A stretch of 64,000 nucleotides of DNA from Aselliscus stoliczkanus (Eukaryota > Chordata > Mammalia > Chiroptera > Hipposideridae): positions 94,355,187-94,419,186 of the forward strand of contig CM066732.1 in assembly GCA_033961575.1 (NCBI GenBank), written 5' to 3'. A program made the position numbers and the translations under genes. Of the stretch, positions 12,778 through 25,755 are shown in pieces. The notes below the pieces were generated by a model. It did not search any database. It had not been told where the DNA came from and was given only the letters and a program-made list of their open reading frames with translations. Numbering within the stretch: position 1 is the first letter of the stretch; the number at the start of each line of letters is the position of its first letter.

Positions 12778-13118
12778 GTCTCAGTCCATTATACCTGCTA
12801 TAACAAGAGACCACAGGCTGGGTGGCTTATAAACAACAGGAATTTATTTCTCACAGTTCTAGATGCTGGCAAGTCCAGAATCAAAGTGCTGACAGATTCA
12901 ATGTCTAGTAAAGGCCCACTTTCTGGTTCATAGATAGCGCCATTTTGCTGTGTTCCCACATGGCAGAAGGGACAAACTAGTTCTGTGGGGTCTTTTGCTG
13001 TAATCACCTCCCAAAGGCCCCACCTCCCAACAACATCACTTCAGGAGTCAGGATTTTATCATATGAATTTGGGGTGTGGTAGAAGGGGCACACAAACATT
13101 CAGACCATACTAAAGGGC
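12778..13118 (-). mobile_element. MLT1/MST-type (ERVL-MaLR) solo LTR
   Basis: This is the reverse complement of the MaLR LTR. In order it shows 'cagtccattatacctgctat', 'gggtggcttataaacaacag', 'atttctcacagttctagatg', 'gctgtgttcccacatggcag', 'cacctcccaaaggccccacc' and 'ggggcacacaaacattcaga'. Nearly full length for the class and non-coding. No internal retroviral sequence is attached, so it is a solo LTR. Confidence 0.93.
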
Positions 13119-15654
13119 AAAAAGATGGATTAGAAGAGTCTTTATTCATTTACTGATACAGTCAGTATGCTAGGTACTGTTGGCTCAAAGCTGCGTAAGA
13201 TACACCTCTGCCTTTAGTAAACTTGCCAACTAGTAGAAAGATAATTTTAGGATTCGTCTCTCAGCATAATGGAATAGAACACGGTCACCTTATTTAATAC
13301 TCCCAGTCTTCATAACTTTTTCCTAACATTTTAACACTATCCTTATTGCTGTCAGCATAATTACTGCAATACATTTGTATTTCCATCCTACTATCATTGT
13401 CACTATACAGTTACATTTGCAAAATATTTTCTAACTACCAGTGACAGCACAGCACAAAAACAGGTAAGGATGCATCCTACAGCTTTGCAGCCTGGTGTAC
13501 TGAAATGGCAAATAACTCCCTCTGGGATCACACAACAGTCAAATTACTAGGATCACCTGAAACCTGCTTGCAGGCTAAAGTGCAAAACTGACTGTTGCTA
13601 CCATTTCCTGACCATTGGATTTCCATGCTTGACTAATTAACTTAAAATTGCCTCTCATGACAATCTAACTTCTGTTCCCAATTTCCTCCTGTGTTGAAAA
13701 GTAAATAGGTCTAGCCACCATTTCAAGCCCCTGTGCATGGGTCTTTTGTGTTTATAGCAAACCAGTGTCCACTGGAAGGTATCTGGGCCACTGCCAAAGT
13801 GGATATTCGATTTCTTTGTTGTTTTTCAGTATAACCTCGCTAACCACAATCCCTTTCCACCATTCCTCTGCAGTGTGCTTGAACTAGAGCCAACAACCCA
13901 TCCTACAAACTGAACAAGAATAAAAAAGGAGAAAATAAATAAAGACGGGGCCATGGAGAAAACTAGGGTTTGTGACTATTGCCCCATATATTACATTTTC
14001 TTTTTATATTTTTCTTTCATGACTTCACAAAAACTCTAGACCCTGAATCCATAGTAAGACATATGTGGTAATGACTGCAAGGGTTTCACATTCTTTCCTC
14101 TATACCCAAAAAGATTATAGGATTATAAACATGAGATAAATTTCTGAGATTCTAGGCCTTGGGGCATCTGCCCTGGCTTTTGACTTTGGAGGATGGAGTG
14201 GCAAATGCCTAAGAGGTTTGAATAACTATCCACAGTGAAGGAGATGGCTTTAGCAGGCCTGTGCCTAACACATGATTTGTATTGTCTCCATGCCACTCAC
14301 TTTTCCTAAACCTCAGGAAAAAAATTAAAAATGAGTCTCTGCTCATTCAAGAGGTTGAATTTTCTAGAACAAGTCTTTCTATATGCAAAGGATAATGACA
14401 CAAGACCAGAGCATGCACAGTAGGTTCCAAATATTTCTCTTCCAATATGTTCCAAATATTCTGGTGGACAATTTTGGTTCTTCTCCCCAAAAACTCCCTA
14501 TTCTATTCCCCACTACAGATATTAATAAACTTTCTTCAAATCCCCAAATAGTGAGGACAGCATGAACACAGGCATAAAGGCAAGAAAATTTCATGCATGT
14601 ACTGGGAAGAGCAAATAGTTCGAATGGAGAAAGAGCCCATAAGGGATAGTATTAGGAGGTGATAATGATCAGAAGAGTGGGTTCACATATTTAGGCCATG
14701 AGCACCAAGCCAGAAATTTAATATTTTTCAATTACCAAAAACTTTATTAAGTAATTGGAAAATAGTAAATATTAAAAATAAAACTTTGAAAAATTAACCA
14801 ATTTGGAAGTAAGGCAATGCCACATCAAAAAAGAGATAAAACCAAACATGGGAATTAGTAAAATATGAATGTTTCACCTCAAGGATGGATTCCTGTGACT
14901 AGCATTGGGAGCCTGGAATAAAAGAGCAAATTAGAAGCCTATATAAATCTTCATCTGATAGAAAGGAGCTCATTAGTTCTCAAAAAGAGAGCAAACATTC
15001 CAGGAGAGAGCATGTGGAGTCTTTTACATGCCATTAAATGACACATTGGGAAAAATCTTCAACATTTGTATCACACACACAGATGCAAAGTCACATGGCT
15101 GCACAGTTCTGTCTTGTACTGACATTTAACTACAGACTCAGAATAGTAAAACATAATTTAAAAGTGACAGCTGTGTAGGAGGTTAAGCTAATCTGCCTCA
15201 TGTGTGTGGATTTCTGATCCTTTCTGGTCATCAGGAAATGATAAACCTGAAATACTTGGAGAAATGCATGAATACCGTATCTTTCAGACTCTTTCAATAC
15301 CACATCTGTTAGCTATTCACAAGGAAAGCAGACACATTAAGAGTTCCTCTCCATGGTAAGAGCTCCAAATCGGGTAGCATACATTACTAAAGGAAGATCT
15401 CTGCTTTTCTAGGGTGACCATATATAAACTAGGTTCTCTCCTGGCTTATGCCTTCTACCCCTGCATAATTATAAGTACCCCTTCCTTCCACTCTCTAAAC
15501 TACCTCAGTTTAGGTGATACCTTATATGGTCAAAGACTAGTTTTAAATATCTGAGGAGCAGAAGGTAAGTTATCACCTTATTATGCAAGTTCAAAAGCTA
15601 GATTATCTTCTAACTTGGAATGCAACCCACCTGTACAAGCAATATCTAATCTGA
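13119..15654. other. unassigned AT-rich sequence
   Basis: About 2.5 kb with no recognised exon, RNA gene or repeat beyond a faint MIR/L2-like trace near 13140-13240. Confidence 0.35.
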
Positions 15655-15805
15655 TGACTATTAAAGGCTTTGGCAAGACTAAACGCACTAGAGTATGAGG
15701 TCCATGGACACAGTGCCATGTCTTATTGGACACTGTGTCCTCATCCCTAGCACACAGCCCCACCACATCACAAGCATTTACTGAACGAATCAGTGGGTTA
15801 TTGAT
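15655..15805 (+). repeat. L2 LINE 3'-end fragment
   Basis: 'actagagtatgaggtccatg', 'cctcatccctagcacacag' and 'caagcatttactgaacgaat' follow the L2 terminal order. Confidence 0.65.
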
Positions 15806-16907
15806 AGACATGACATGTGACACAGTTCCCCCTTCTTGGACAAGTTAATATAACTATAATGTAAAATAAATTATTACATAAATTCACAGCTTAGATGTGT
15901 TCCTTTTTTATTTCCCACTTCTTCCAAAAGATTTTAAGAAATTACACCCAATTTGTAACTCCTTTTCTAGCACATCTACTGATACCCATCAAAGACACTC
16001 ATCCTCCAGAATTCAGTCCAATTCACGAAGTTCAAAGTTAAGCCTCCAGGATGTCATAGTGTTCCATCCAGTTCAGAGTGTTATTCCCAACAGAGCCAAA
16101 GCCATCTATTTTTCATTCCACCAAACCAGCAATATTTCCAACATGGAATACACATAATGCAGGAAATTCCAGTTCTAAGACTCAGACATGAATTGCCCTG
16201 GCTGTTATTGTTAAACTGTGTGTCAAGAAGTAGTTTTTTCCTGTTGGAGGTAGACAGGATGGCATGTACATTGTGGTTCACAGAAGCAATGAAAGTGTAC
16301 TATGTTATTAGATCCTAAAGTGGGTAATAAATTCAAAAACAGTCAATTTAAGAGGATTGTTTTTATTTCTGATTTTGCATGTAATTTAGAATCGTATGAG
16401 TGATGAGTGTGCTCATACTTTAGGAATCACCGAAGAAATTTTGTGGATTGCCTCTTTCGGACAACTTGCTTAATTGGAGCTCATGTTCAATTTCTTGATA
16501 TCTGGGACACTTTTATGAGAGATAAGTGAATATTACTTTGTATTATCTTGAAACATTTCTAAAGTTATCAAGGTTATTCACATTATTTCTATCTTTAGCC
16601 ATTATGTTACCATGGCATCTTAAAAGACTGTCTCTGCGAACATGCAACTATATTTTAAGTAGCCAGTAACATTACCTGTGAAAATGGAATTATCTTGTGA
16701 GTAATAATATCATTGGTTCTTGGTTAGAGACAGTCATTCTGAATTTTTTTGGTAAAGCCAAAAGAATGCTAAAAGAAATCTTTTGGAAACTGTCTCATTT
16801 GTCTTTTTTTCCCTTAATGCCTCATATATAATAAATGCTAAACATACTTGTATGTTACATTGAATTAATATTGACATTTGGTCTTTCTTGCATTGGCCAA
16901 ACTGAGT
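15806..16907. other. unassigned sequence
   Basis: No gene or repeat recognised. 16320-16460 is complex unique sequence that could be tested for conservation. Confidence 0.35.
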
Positions 16908-16982
16908 ATGTGTAGTGTGTGGGTGTATGGGGGTGTATGGGTGGGTGTGTGTGTGTGGGTGTGTGTGTGGGGGGGGGTGTGG
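16908..16982. repeat. imperfect (GGGTGT)n/(TG)n tract with a G run
   Basis: Degenerate 'gggtgtat', 'tgggtgtg' and TG units end in a run of nine G. Confidence 0.95.
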
Positions 16983-17214
16983 TCTCTGCTTTGTTTCACC
17001 ACCATTTAAGTGCTTATAAATATTACAGTTGCCATTTCTGTTGACTTTAGAGCCGATTGTAAATTACAAGATTTTTAAAAGCAACTCTGATTTTAACAGC
17101 TTTAGTATAAATAAACATAAAAGTTCTCTTCTATTTTTTCAATAGAGGTAGATTTTCCTAGTTGGGTTTGAAATAGGTAGAATATCTATGCACATCTCTT
17201 TTTCATTCTAGGAA
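16983..17214. other. unassigned sequence
   Basis: Nothing recognised. Confidence 0.4.
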
Positions 17215-18010
17215 ATACTTCTTGAAAGGCTAACATTTCACAGCACTATATCAGGTTCAGTGGGAGACACACAGACAATTAAGAGGCAGGCCACACCCTC
17301 AATCTCACAATTTATAGGGAGGCATTTACATGTACATGCACTTATTTTACTTAATTAGAGTGATATTTAAAAGAAAACTCACAAAATTAAAAATTAGAAA
17401 TGATTATTCCATTGAGGGATATTGACATAGACTTATAGAATTGTCAATTTTGGAGCTAGCTCTTGAAAAATGAATTGAATTTTTAAGGGAATTTCAAGAG
17501 GAGGCAGTGCCATGAGCAAAAGCAGAGAAGAACAATAGCTGATTGTATAATAATATATAACTGGATTTTGGCCATAGTTAAATTGAGTGGTAAAGGTAAA
17601 TAGGACATTAACGAAATGAAGATTTCTAGATTGGATGAAAAGATATGAAATGGGCAAATTATGATTTCTCTTTTGCACAGTGAATTAACAGTATCTGCGG
17701 GATGTCATGCTAGAAGTAATAGGTAAGCAATTAGAAATATAGACCTAGGGAAATAAAAGAAATATATTGAGACAATGACTTGGAGTTAGTTCAAGCATGA
17801 AATCCAATGAGATGATTCATGAAAAACACTAAAATCTCACATGATACCAATATTTAAAGGCTGGAGATAGGGTGTGGGAGAGGGGAGAGAAAAAAAAGAA
17901 AAGAGAGGAAGAGAACCAAGAGAATTTACTACCATAGAAAAGGGAGAAGCGAGAATTTTTGATGAGCTGGTCTTGGTCACTATTGTCAAATGCTGCAGAA
18001 ATTGAATAAG
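17215..18010 (+). repeat. possible ancient dispersed repeat, unnamed
   Basis: The order of phrases ('gggaatttcaagaggaggca', 'gcagagaagaa', 'gagaaccaagagaattta', 'cactattgtcaaatgctgca' then 'gaaattgaataag') resembles a very old mammalian interspersed repeat. Weaker echoes of it occur near 23250, 33290, 39900 and 55010. I cannot name the family, and the match is by phrase order only. Confidence 0.3.
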
Positions 18011-19499
18011 GGGAGATATAAGAGGTTCAGTGTTGTCAGTGGAGTCCTGAGCTGCACTTCCTAATTGTTCCTACCATACTGCAGGATTATTTTTGTTGTT
18101 GTTCTAATTAGACAGAAAGAAATAAGTAAAAACATAAATATTATTATCATCAGGCTCAGCAATATTTGTTTGATGTCTTTTCAGCCCTGATGAATATTTC
18201 ATCCTGTGCTTCATTTAGGTCAAAGGCTGATCCTTAAATTGGGTCAAAACCCTTCCCAATCTTAAGGATTTTTTACCCCCCACAACTATTGGCGTAAACA
18301 TTTTATTGCTATCTTATACATGCAAACAAACTCTAACAGTGGCAGTCTTTGAAGGCTAAGAGTAGATACTCATTTGGGCGTAAGACGTATCCTAAATCCT
18401 AAATCTCTGAATCATAAAATGAGGAGATTGGGGCATCTAAGTCTGAGTGACTTGGTCATGTTTAGGTGATGTTGCTAATATGTTGTCCTTTCTTGACTAT
18501 AGTAATTTTCACATTTGGAACAAATACTATATAGATGGGATTTCACTCTTTAATTGATTAAATATGGAAAAATTGGAAAGACCATGTTCAACTGGAGTTT
18601 ATATGAATGACCAAGGGCTCCTATGTGATGAGATGAGGTGTAAGAGCAGAGGGAGGAAAATTTTCTAAGATTGTTTGCCATCTTGCAGTGTCTTCCTTGA
18701 TTATATTATTTATTTTCATTTTCATTTTTGTAGTATGGAACATGAAAACTATTTCAATAATCCTTTCAAAATAATTAGAAATGTGAAATAATTCATGGAA
18801 AACAAATTTTTATACAATTCTATCAGCATCTAGAGAAAATATTTTATTTCCCTCATTTTCTTCAACCTAGGAAGTTATCCAACAGGAAATGAAATAAAGG
18901 TTGGCACTTGAACAGGCATTTTCTCCTGTTGAATTGGCTGTGTGCTTGAGTTCTTAATGGTTAAATTCATGGCATTCCCTCTTCTGGTACTTCCTCCCAA
19001 TCAGATTTTGGAATATGAAAAGGCTACATTAACTATTAAATCATTTATTCAACAAATGTGTGACTACACTAGTTAATTTGGGAACTTCAAAACAAATCAG
19101 ATAGGAATTTAACCCACAAGGAATGAAACCTACCAACATATCACGTTATAAAAATATCCAAAATACTAGGCAAAATATATAAGTGCAAGAAAAATTCAGA
19201 TTTCCATTTCTAGCAATATGTGAAGCAGATATGTAGAGAAGTCTATCCCAGGATAGAATATATAAAAATACTACATAAAATATAAACATTTTTCAAAATC
19301 ATGGCTAATTGGGACACAAAATAAAGAGAAGATATAGCCCCCAAATGGCATGAAAGTGTGATTACAGTAGCACAAGCCAGTTCTGGAGTTCATATTTTCT
19401 ATGAGGTCATTTGCTAATTTGAGTGAACTACAGACTCCATTCAAGGAAAGAGGTAAAGAAAGCATTAGTAAACTAGAAGATAGATATGAGAATAGCCTA
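18011..19499. other. unassigned AT-rich sequence
   Basis: No exon, RNA gene or named repeat recognised. Part of it could be degraded LINE sequence. Confidence 0.35.
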
Positions 19500-20072
19500 G
19501 AAAATAACTGGACACAAACAAAAAAGATGGAAAATGTAAACGCAAGTGATATGGTGATTAGGGTAGAAGTTTAATTATATTCATAATGAGAGTTTCAGAA
19601 AGAGAGAAGAAAAAAAAATGGAGCTTTTCAACGTTCAAAAATATAATGACTAATAATTTTCCAGGCTGATGAAAGATGCTAATACCCAGGTTCAATAACC
19701 TAATTAGATATACATTCAGCATATCTGCATCTTGAACTTTGAGATTGATATCTTTCATAAATAATAATATACATATATATCTTTCATTTTTATTCACATG
19801 TTCATATATAAACTAGAAGGTTTTCAAAGAAGGCAGAGAGAGGAGAGAGAAGAGGGGGAGAAGGACAGGGGAACAGAGAGATTATTTAAATACCAAGGGA
19901 AGACAATTAGCTGTCAGCTGACTTCTCAACAATAACGGAAGTCAAATGACAACGGAAATCTATTCAAAATGCTAAGAAAAACTAATTGTTGACCTTGAAA
20001 TGTTATCTGGTAAAGATATATTTTAAAAACATAAGAAAAATAAAGACATCTTTCAATGAACAAAAACTGAGT
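19500..20072 (+). mobile_element. HAL1/old L1 5'-part remnant
   Basis: Sense-strand landmarks typical of HAL1/L1 ORF1-side sequence: 'ataattttccaggctgatga', 'agctgtcagctgacttctca', 'aacggaagtcaaatgacaac', 'ttgttgaccttgaaatgtta' and 'aaataaagacatctttcaat'. No intact frame remains. Confidence 0.6.
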
Positions 20073-20230
20073 CCAGTACCAATAGCACCTTACTAAGGAT
20101 GCCCACTATCACCACTTCTGTGTGACTTGGTGTTCTAGTAAATGATTTCCAGATGATATAATTGTTTGCAAAAATAATTCAAAATAATTGATGAAATAGT
20201 ATTAGAATTCATAAGAGAATTTAGATAGGT

Positions 20231-20234
<4 letters not shown>

Positions 20235-20276
<42 letters not shown>
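20235..20276. repeat. (AT)n microsatellite inside L1
   Basis: About 21 uninterrupted AT units, probably expanded within the L1 sequence. Confidence 0.97.
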
Positions 20277-20281
<5 letters not shown>

Positions 20282-21615
20282 TACAGAAATCAATTTCATT
20301 TCCATATACAGACACCAACAGTTGGAAAATGCAACTAAAAATTAAACATTTTTTAAATATATATTAACAGCAAAAACATCAGGAATCTACACATTAAACC
20401 CAACAAAAATTTATAATGAATTTATGTAGAAAAATATAAAACTTTATTGATAGACAATTACAAAATCTTAAATAGAGACATATTATCTTTATTAATTGGA
20501 AGTGTCAACATTTTTAAAGATGATATATATCCCAAATTGATCTAAAGATTCATTGCATTTCTAATAGAAATTCTAGCAAGACTTTACATGGTATCTGACA
20601 AGTTAATTGTTAAATCACTGAAGTGAAAAGTACTAAGAATAGCTAGGATGTTCTTGAAGAAAAACCAGGTAGGGAACTCACCCCCCACCATGTATCAAGA
20701 CTGATTATAATCTATAATAATTAAACAGTGAAGCACTAGTTCATGGATGAGAAAATTGATCAACAGATAAAATAGATAGCTCAGAAACAGACCCATGCAT
20801 TTATCTAAAACATACAAGTTTATGAACAAAGCTGGCATTGCAATTTAGTAGAGAAAGGATGGGCTAAGTAGTAAATAGAACTAGACAATTGTTCATCCAA
20901 AAGGAAAAGAAGCGAAAATGGATATATGCTTTAGACCACTAAATTAAAACAAACAAACAAACAAATGGATTAGGTACTTAAATGTGAAAGACAAAAGTTT
21001 AAAATGTTTAGAAAAAAGTATAGGAGAATATCTTTTGGACTTTGCGCAGGAAAAGATTTCACAAATAGGGGGGAAAAAAACACACAAACCCTAACATAAA
21101 AGAGAGAGAAATTAAATGACCTAAAAGAATTTCTGTTAATCAAAATACTCCAGAAAAAGAATTTAAAAATAAGCCCAAAATCTAGAAGGAAGATAGTTCT
21201 TCTATATATAACTGACAAAGTTAGCATCCAGAATATATAATTACTATAAATAAATGAAAAAATAATCCAGTAGGGAATAAAATGACAGAAGATATGAACA
21301 GGTATTTCACAGAAGCAAAAGTATTGACGGCCTTTAAACATAAAAAGAAGCTCAGCTCATTATTAATCAAACACATAAAATTTAAATTATAAGATACCAT
21401 TTCATACCTATCAAAGTCACATAATTAAAAAGCCAAATAATACAAGTTTTGGTGAAGATGTGGAGCAACAGGAACATTTATAAACAGCTGGTAGGAGGAT
21501 CAATTAAGACAAACATTTTGGAAAAGCAATTTGAATTCACTTAGTAGAATTGAACAAACCTATACTCTATGTTGTGAGAATCCCACTCCTAATTACACAT
21601 CAAAAAAGCTGTATT

Positions 21616-21852
21616 TCTTAACTCGGGCAGCTCTAGAATAACCTCACCTGAACCTAAGTGATTATGATTTAATTGTTCCTCGGTAGGCCTCAGCCATTGA
21701 CAGTTCCCCAGGTGGTTCTACTGTGCATCATAATCACCTGGAGAGCTTATTAAAATACAGATTTCTGGGTCCTATCTACAGAGATCCTGACTTCAAAGGT
21801 CTAGAATGGAGGCTGAGCTCCCTGTCCAAGGATTGCAGTTTGAGAACCAATG
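21616..21852. mobile_element. hAT-Charlie non-autonomous element (MER5/MER20-like)
   Basis: Contains 'ccccaggtggttctactgtg', 'catcataatcacctggagag', 'attaaaatacagatttctgg' and a terminal 'agtttgagaaccaatg', all typical of MER5/MER20 elements. L1 ORF2 sequence resumes on both sides, so it inserted into an existing L1. Ends are approximate. Confidence 0.75.
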
Positions 21853-22035
21853 CCCTAGAGAAACCCGTGCCTCTGTGCACTAGGAAACATGCATTAAAAT
21901 GTCATAAATATGAATAGCAAAAAAAAATGGAAACAACCCAAATGTCCATCAAAAGATGAATAGATTTTAAAATTATGTAATATCCAAGCAATAAAATATT
22001 ATATAGCAGGAAAAGTTACACAAGTGTTCATGGCA

Positions 22036-22359
22036 TATAAAAGTGCTCAGTAAATGTTGGCACCACTTACTATTTTACTCCAGTTCCTGCAGTGACTGGC
22101 ATTGTGTCTGGTGGTAGCCCCACTCAGGAAATATTATAAGAAAGTAGGAGCATATTTTAGTAAGCTATGTAATGCATCAGACATTATAATGGCAGGTTGG
22201 AAGTAAGTTCAGTCTTATATTATTGTGAATTTATGGGGAAATGCTTGAGATTTCTGTCACCATCTGCAAGAGATTTGATTTCTTCCAAAACATCACTATC
22301 GCTTCCAAACCAGTTAGCCAGTTAGTGGGATTACTATCATTGGCCTACATATTTTCATT
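22036..22359. other. unassigned sequence
   Basis: Includes a weak L2-like 'aagtgctcagtaaatgttgg' near 22043. Otherwise nothing recognised. Confidence 0.35.
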
Positions 22360-23205
22360 AATACATTCATCCCCCTGATTTGTGGGGGTATATCCAAGAT
22401 CCCCAGTAGATGCCTAAAACCACAAATAGTACTGAACATTATATTTACTATTAGGTTGTTGGAAAAGTCATGATGTATTTTTTTCTGTTTTTTGTTGCAA
22501 AAATGCTTCATGACTTTTCCGATAACCCAATATTTTTACTATAGATACATACCTATGATAAAGTTTAATTTATAAATTAGGCACAATAAGATATTAACAA
22601 TAACAAATAGCATAGAACAATAACAATACACTGTGATTAATATTATGTGAATGTAGTCTCAGCCTTCCTCTTTCCCTCTCTCCAAATATCTTACTGTACT
22701 CACCCTTCCTTTTGTGATGATGTGAGATGATACAATACATGTGTGATGAGATGAACTGAGATGAATGTGAAGTCAACACCATGATGATGTAGCATTAGGC
22801 TCTATTGACCTGTGACATGTAATAAGCACCTTATGGCTTCTCAGTGGCATATCCAAAGTGCTAGCAATATTACTTTTGCACTTGGGGCATTATTAAGTAA
22901 AATAAGGGTTACCTAAGCACAAGCACTGCGAAACTGTGACAATGGAGACTGCCGATCCAATCACTGAGCCGGCAAACTAAGTGACAAATGGGTGTGGAGC
23001 ATCCACAGCAAGGCCATGCGAGACAAAGGGATGATTCTGTCCTTGGTGGAGCAGAACCAGACTGCGCAAGGTTTCATCACGCTACTCAGAAAGACGCACA
23101 GTTTAAAACTTAGGGATTGTTCATTTCTGGAACTTTCCATTTAATATGTTTGGACCAGAGATAACTGATATGGCAGAAAGTGAAACTGTGGATAGGAGTA
23201 GACTA
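22360..23205. mobile_element. Tigger-type (pogo/TcMar) DNA transposon remnant
   Basis: Starts with 'tgtgggggtatatccaagat' and 'ccccagtagatgcctaaaac', and continues with 'acctatgataaagtttaatt' and 'cttttgtgatgatgtgagat'. It ends near 'gaaactgtggataggagta', which mirrors the start as a decayed inverted terminus. No transposase frame is present, so it is a non-autonomous MER2-like Tigger derivative. The 80-bp MITE at 22451 splits it. The right half (22800-23205) is placed by continuity to the terminus. Confidence 0.75.
22451..22530. mobile_element. 80-bp mariner MITE nested in the Tigger element
   Basis: Terminal inverted repeats 'ttaggttgttggaaaagtca' and, at the other end read in reverse complement, 'ttgggttatcggaaaagtca'. 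TA dinucleotides flank it at 22449-22450 and 22531-22532. Its 80-bp size equals that of the MADE1/Hsmar1 class, but the TIR differs from Hsmar1 ('ggttggtgcaaaag'). Tigger sequence runs directly on either side. Confidence 0.88.
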
Positions 23206-24892
23206 TGTATGCTCATGAAACAAATAACCTTTGAAACATACTCTGTGCCCATCACTGTTTAAGGCCCTGTGGATACAACAGAGAACAAGATAGGCTGCAT
23301 CCTAGAAGGGGATCCAGATAGTTATAAACAAGAAAAATATAGAGTCATAAGAAATACTAAGAGATAATGAAATGGAAGGATTTGATGGAATGATACTAAT
23401 ACTGGGTGTCTTCTCTAGACAGGGTAGTTAAGGAAGGCCTATCATTAGGGGTGATTTTCAAATTCAGAGCATCTCCTAAAAGCTGTCTGTTCTAAGGTAC
23501 CACCTAACAGGGGTGACTGAAGTGTAGCCACCATGCCTATAGGAATTGAGGCGAGAGAAAAAGGAAAGATGTGAGGGTGTAAGTGGATTGGGCATCCTGC
23601 ATTTCTTGGGTCTCCCTCCAAGCCTTAAATGCAGGCTGGAGGTACATCTTAGTGCTAAATGTTGCCACCACATCATTTTTTATTAAATAAATAATATAAA
23701 GTTACCAACACAGTGCCAAGCATACAGCAAACATTTGATATTAACTGCCCCCCGTGCCCTCTCCATAAAATGAAAGTTTAAACATTCCATTTCTAATGTC
23801 ACTGTGATGCTTAAGTGAACTTTGAGGTCCAAGCCCTGAGTCAAAAGATACAATGAATCATGACAAGGGTGGGCATATTGCAGAAATGTAAGTTTAGAAA
23901 ATATTATTCTTCAAACACTTATCCTCAGACCTTACTTAACCATCACTCAAACCATTAAATACCCTCCCCACTGATGGCCGAGATACCTACCTCCCAGTTC
24001 CCCATCCTCTGTGAGAACAATGCTAAAGCAATTTAAAAATGCTGCTATATGCATGTTCATAAATTTCATATTCAAAATCAATGTCAATTCAAGTGATAAC
24101 TACATGAGTTACCTAGAGACCACAGGTCTCTATTCAGCAGATAAAGATAGTTTCACAATTTCTTTAGCAAATTGAAGGGCTAGGCAGGGACTTAATGGTA
24201 GCCTCGCTCTTTGGGAAATTGCCCTCGGACGGGATTCAAGGCTGCCTTCAGATTTATATTCCCCAAAAAAAGATCTGTTTCTCTTCCTAAAGAAACATGG
24301 GGAGAAGCTAAGAATAGAGGAGAGGCAGCACAAGGGAGGTTGTCAAGCCCGGCTTTATTATGCAGGTTTCTCCCATGCTCTACTCTCTATGACCTCTATA
24401 TGACCTCTGATGCCAAAACATGACATTAAAGAATACTCTCATAAAATGTCAAAGTTTTATTATTTCCAAAATCCATCTGGGAATTTGAGACTGCTTCTAG
24501 GTTCCTGTTGTCCTATCAGAATTGATGCATTGATGAATGCCTGGTTACCTGCGTGGGTGTTTTTAAGCTCCCACTCATGAAGCCTTGGCAGGTTCCTAAA
24601 AGATGAAGGGAAAACAAGGAGGGAGGGATATCCTGTTGGTGGCTCCTGTTCTCAATGGAGAGCTGACCTTGCATTGGCCTTTTCATCAATGAGTCCAGTG
24701 AGAGGAGTTCTCTGAGCCTGAAGTATGAGTGACCACACTCTTGTTAACTGCCAGTGAAGCCCGGGAGAGCTGCCTGCCACTGCTCTGCTTTGTCCAAGGA
24801 GGATTGCCCTTAAAGACTCATTGCTACATGTATCCTGAAAAGATCCAACCTGTCTGAGACTGCAAAGCTGCCCTATTATTTCCCTGAGATGG
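23206..24892. other. unassigned sequence with faint old-repeat traces
   Basis: 23250-23460 ('ggccctgtggatacaacaga' and 'gttaaggaaggcctatc') echoes an old dispersed repeat, and 23705-23740 resembles an L2 end. Short frames at 23476-24423 have no family signature. Confidence 0.35.
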
Positions 24893-25277
24893 TATTCTAG
24901 GCTGAATTGTGTCCCTCTAAAATCCATATGTTGAAGTCCTAAACCCCAGCACCTCAAAATGTGACTGTATTTGGTGACAGGGTCTTTTAAGAAGCAATTA
25001 AGTTAAAATGGGCCGTTATGGTGGGCCCTAATCCAATATGACTGGTGTCCTAATAAGAAGGGGAGATTAGAACACTGGAAGCACAGAGACAACCATGTGA
25101 GGACACAGCGAGATGGCCATCTGCAAGCCAAGGTGAGAAACTGCAGAAGAAACTAAACCTGTTCACACCTTGATCTTGGACTTCTAGCCTCCAGGATTGT
25201 GAGAAAAAATTTTATTGTTTGAGCCTCCCCGTCTGTGGTCTTTTGTTATGGCAGCACTAGCAAACTCATTCCAATGT
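24893..25277 (+). mobile_element. MLT1-type (ERVL-MaLR) solo LTR
   Basis: Sense-strand MaLR LTR order: 'ctgaattgtgtccctctaaa', 'catatgttgaagtcctaaac', 'gtgaggacacagcgagatgg', 'ttgatcttggacttctagcc', then 'tccaggattgtgag' and 'cttttgttatggcagcacta'. Opposite in orientation to the copy at 12.8 kb and more diverged from it in its middle part. No coding capacity. Confidence 0.92.
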
Positions 25278-25534
25278 CATCTATTCTTTCTAGTGCCCAA
25301 AACAGCATAAACTATGTGGAAAGTCCCTTCTGGCCCCAAGGGGAACCAGGGAGTGATAGCTGCTTTACCAGCCCTGACTCCTGACTTTAAAGAAGTACGG
25401 ATCCCTTGGTTAGACTAGTTTTTAACTTTGGCTCCAAGTGAAACAGTCCATAGATTATTTATTGAGCATTTAGGACAATAGAACACAAGCTCTGTGCGGT
25501 AGGGAACCCGCCTGTATTGTGAAATAAACAGGCT
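25278..25534. other. unassigned sequence
   Basis: Nothing recognised. Confidence 0.4.
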
Positions 25535-25755
25535 CAGAGTTCAAAAGACCTTCTTTGAAATCCTACTTCTGCTACTTTCTGGCTGTGTGAGCTTGAGTAA
25601 GTTACCACACTTCTCTGAATCTCCATTTTGTCATCTGTAAAATAAGGATAGTAATACCTTGAATAATACCTTAAAGTTTGTATGAAAATAAAAATGTGAA
25701 CTATAAAATTTACCCATCCTTGGCTGGGGTGCTGTTCAATAAACGATAGTAGCTG
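25535..25755 (+). repeat. MIR SINE
   Basis: Clear sense MIR: 'cctacttctgctactttctg', 'gtgtgagcttgagtaagtta', 'tctccattttgtcatctgta' then 'aaataaggatagtaatacct'. Confidence 0.85.

Larger units (their letters stand above)
20073..22035 (+). mobile_element. old L1 ORF2 3' half, interrupted and decayed
   Basis: Recognisable ORF2 DNA order on the plus strand: 'ggatgcccactatcaccact', 'agatgatataattgtttgca', 'atacagaaatcaatttcatt', 'agatgtggagcaacaggaac' and 'ggaaacaacccaaatgtcca'. Stops and indels are frequent, so no protein is made. A microsatellite (20235-20276) and a hAT element (21616-21852) interrupt it. The antisense frame at 20970-21341 is only a shadow of this element. Confidence 0.8.

Noticed and set aside
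20970..21341. 123-residue Phe-rich frame
   Set aside because: Antisense shadow of decayed L1 ORF2 sequence.
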